Assembly: GCA_947475415.1 (NCBI GenBank)
Contig: CANJLH010000006.1
Span: forward strand, 1 to 64,000
Length of the DNA stretch: 64,000 nt
Direction: 5' to 3'
Source of the DNA: Caulobacteraceae bacterium
Lineage (GTDB): Bacteria > Pseudomonadota > Alphaproteobacteria > Caulobacterales > Caulobacteraceae
The notes beneath the pieces are model-generated. The model saw only the letters and a program-made list of their open reading frames with translations, had not been told where the DNA came from and did not search any database. Position numbers and translations under genes: made by a program. Below, piece by piece: positions 62,864 through 64,000 of this stretch (the first letter of the stretch is position 1; each line of letters begins with the position of its first letter).

Positions 62864-64000
62864 TTAGTCGGCTTCGCCGGTCCAGATCGAACGGGTTCTG
62901 ATCGCTCGCTTCAATGCGTCGCGCTCACCTTTCGTGCGCATGAGGGCCGACGCGCCGGGGCCTGCGCCGGCCAACTCGCGTTTGGCGGCGTTCAGGGACT
63001 CCTCCAGCGCGGCGAGCCGCACGAGTGCGGAAAAGCCGACTGACCACTGTGATCTAGCCATCTCGAGGGAGACATCAGTTTCCAAAAAGGGCGCGCCCGA
63101 TTTCGCAGCGGCCCGGTCGATGTCTGTCATGAGTGCGCTAAATCCGCAGGATGCGAGATGGCGTGCAAGGGCGTCAGTGTCAAGATGCTCTGACTGCAGC
63201 CGCGCACGGATTATTTCCTGAGCGAGCCTGGCCAGCGCAGGATCACCAAACCCGCGGGCGGTGAAATCGTCTTCAAGAAAAGGGTCCAGCACAGGGGGAT
63301 CCGCCAAGACGTACTTGGCCAGCGCCGCGGAAATCGCGTCCGGGACGGATGACAGACGCTTCGCCGCAGCCATGCCTTGGGCGGTGGGCGGGCCGTCGTC
63401 AAAGACGGGAAAGCCCGAGTCGGGGCGCCAGCGGCCCGACCGGCGCGGTTCACGGGCGGTGCGCCGCTGCTGTGGCTCGGACTTTCGCGGAGACAACTGG
63501 TCGAACCGTTCCAGCAGAGCCTCCCGGTAGGCCTGGGCGAGGTCCTTGTCCTCGATGCGCTGGGCCGCCGCCCGCAGCCGCGCCTTCAGGCCCGCGCGCC
63601 GTTCCGGCGTGTCCAGGGGCTCGGCGGCATGTTCGCGGCGGAACAGGGCGTCGACGAATACGGTGGAGGCGGCCAGCTGGCCCTTCAGCGCCGCCGCGCC
63701 ATGTTCGCGCAGCACCTCGTCGGGGTCTTTACCGCCCTCCGCCACAGCGAAGCGGAAAGATTTGCCGGGTCGCAACAGGGGTAGCGCCCGGTCGATGACC
63801 CGACCCCCAGCCTGTTGACCCGCCCGATCGCCATCGAAACACAGGGTCGGTTCGGGATGCAGGCGCCAAAGCATCTCCATCTGCTCCTCGCCCAGCGCCG
63901 TGCCCATGGGCGCAACTGCGGCCAGCCCCGCCCGCTGGCAGGCGATGACGTCCATATAGCCTTCGACGACGACCAGCATCGGCCGCTCGTCGCCCCGCGC
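62864..64000 (-). CDS. dnaG: DNA primase DnaG, C-terminal part (5' end outside window)
   Basis: The final 378 residues of primase, open to the window edge. TOPRIM motifs [15 protein letters not shown] and [14 protein letters not shown] provide the catalytic acidic residues, followed by [12 protein letters not shown]. The helical C-terminal part (from about [18 protein letters not shown]) is the DnaB-interacting domain. The gene reads into rpoD downstream. Confidence 0.95.
   Translation of the reverse strand, partial: ARGDERPMLVVVEGYMDVIACQRAGLAAVAPMGTALGEEQMEMLWRLHPEPTLCFDGDRAGQQAGGRVIDRALPLLRPGKSFRFAVAEGGKDPDEVLREHGAAALKGQLAASTVFVDALFRREHAAEPLDTPERRAGLKARLRAAAQRIEDKDLAQAYREALLERFDQLSPRKSEPQQRRTAREPRRSGRWRPDSGFPVFDDGPPTAQGMAAAKRLSSVPDAISAALAKYVLADPPVLDPFLEDDFTARGFGDPALARLAQEIIRARLQSEHLDTDALARHLASCGFSALMTDIDRAAAKSGAPFLETDVSLEMARSQWSVGFSALVRLAALEESLNAAKRELAGAGPGASALMRTKGERDALKRAIRTRSIWTGEAD

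Overview
GC-rich alphaproteobacterial DNA, most likely from a Caulobacterales member (Phenylobacterium/Caulobacter type). This rests on overall protein character, on two promoters fitting the Caulobacter housekeeping sigma consensus (TTGACGS-N10-14-GCTANAWC), and on recognisable EF-G, RpoD, DnaG and PanD proteins. Genus-level placement is inference. No insertion sequence, integrase, phage gene or CRISPR array was seen, and no gene-free stretch exceeds 300 bases.

Layout. (1) 1-855: 3' end of an elongation factor G gene with an atypical C-terminal tail and no tuf behind it. (2) 867-54825: about 54 kb of almost uninterrupted catabolic genes. In order: SnoaL-like protein, amidohydrolase and SDR; extended SDR plus SDR; LLM oxidoreductase; secreted helical-repeat protein; an MFS / SDR / Rieske oxygenase unit; a two-gene acyl-CoA dehydrogenase; a Tat-exported hydrolase with a PKD-like tail; an SDR / P450 / BKACE / SDR operon; a second amidohydrolase; an isochorismatase-like protein; a P450 / flavin reductase / SnoaL / SnoaL unit; a hydratase and HpcH/HpaI aldolase pair; a CoA ligase, a Rieske alpha/beta dioxygenase, a thiolase-like protein with DUF35 partner, an MhpB-like extradiol dioxygenase and an MhpC-like hydrolase; opposite strand CoA ligase / MFS / MhpA-like hydroxylase next to a LuxR-type regulator; a second thiolase-like protein facing an enoyl-CoA hydratase / DUF35 / SDR / MaoC operon; VOC protein and GMC oxidoreductase; an FAD monooxygenase / LLM / kinase-like operon; enoyl-CoA hydratase; acrylyl-CoA-reductase-like MDR; IclR regulator; and a cytoplasmic paralogue of the PKD-tailed hydrolase. 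(3) 54988-64000: chromosomal backbone with eda, a CAU-anticodon tRNA, a SIMPL protein, a lipoprotein, panD, a lipoprotein esterase, a miniature flagellar-rod-like protein, a 2OG-Fe(II) oxygenase, an RMD1/DUF155 protein, a small ORF coupled to rpoD, rpoD and the 3' part of dnaG.

How the genes may work together (inference). Uptake by MFS carriers, CoA activation, oxygenation by P450s, Rieske enzymes and FAD monooxygenases, side-chain shortening by acyl-CoA dehydrogenase, hydratase, SDR and a thiolase-like/DUF35 retro-aldolase, then meta-cleavage by MhpB/MhpC-like enzymes and a hydratase plus HpcH/HpaI aldolase. Nearly every step is present twice, which suggests two parallel branches or two related substrates. 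The mix (heteromeric acyl-CoA dehydrogenase, Ltp2/DUF35-type pairs, extradiol cleavage, IclR regulator) recalls clusters for steroids, diterpenoids or substituted phenylpropanoids, but the substrate cannot be fixed from sequence. No ferredoxin or ferredoxin reductase for the P450s and Rieske enzymes lies in the window.
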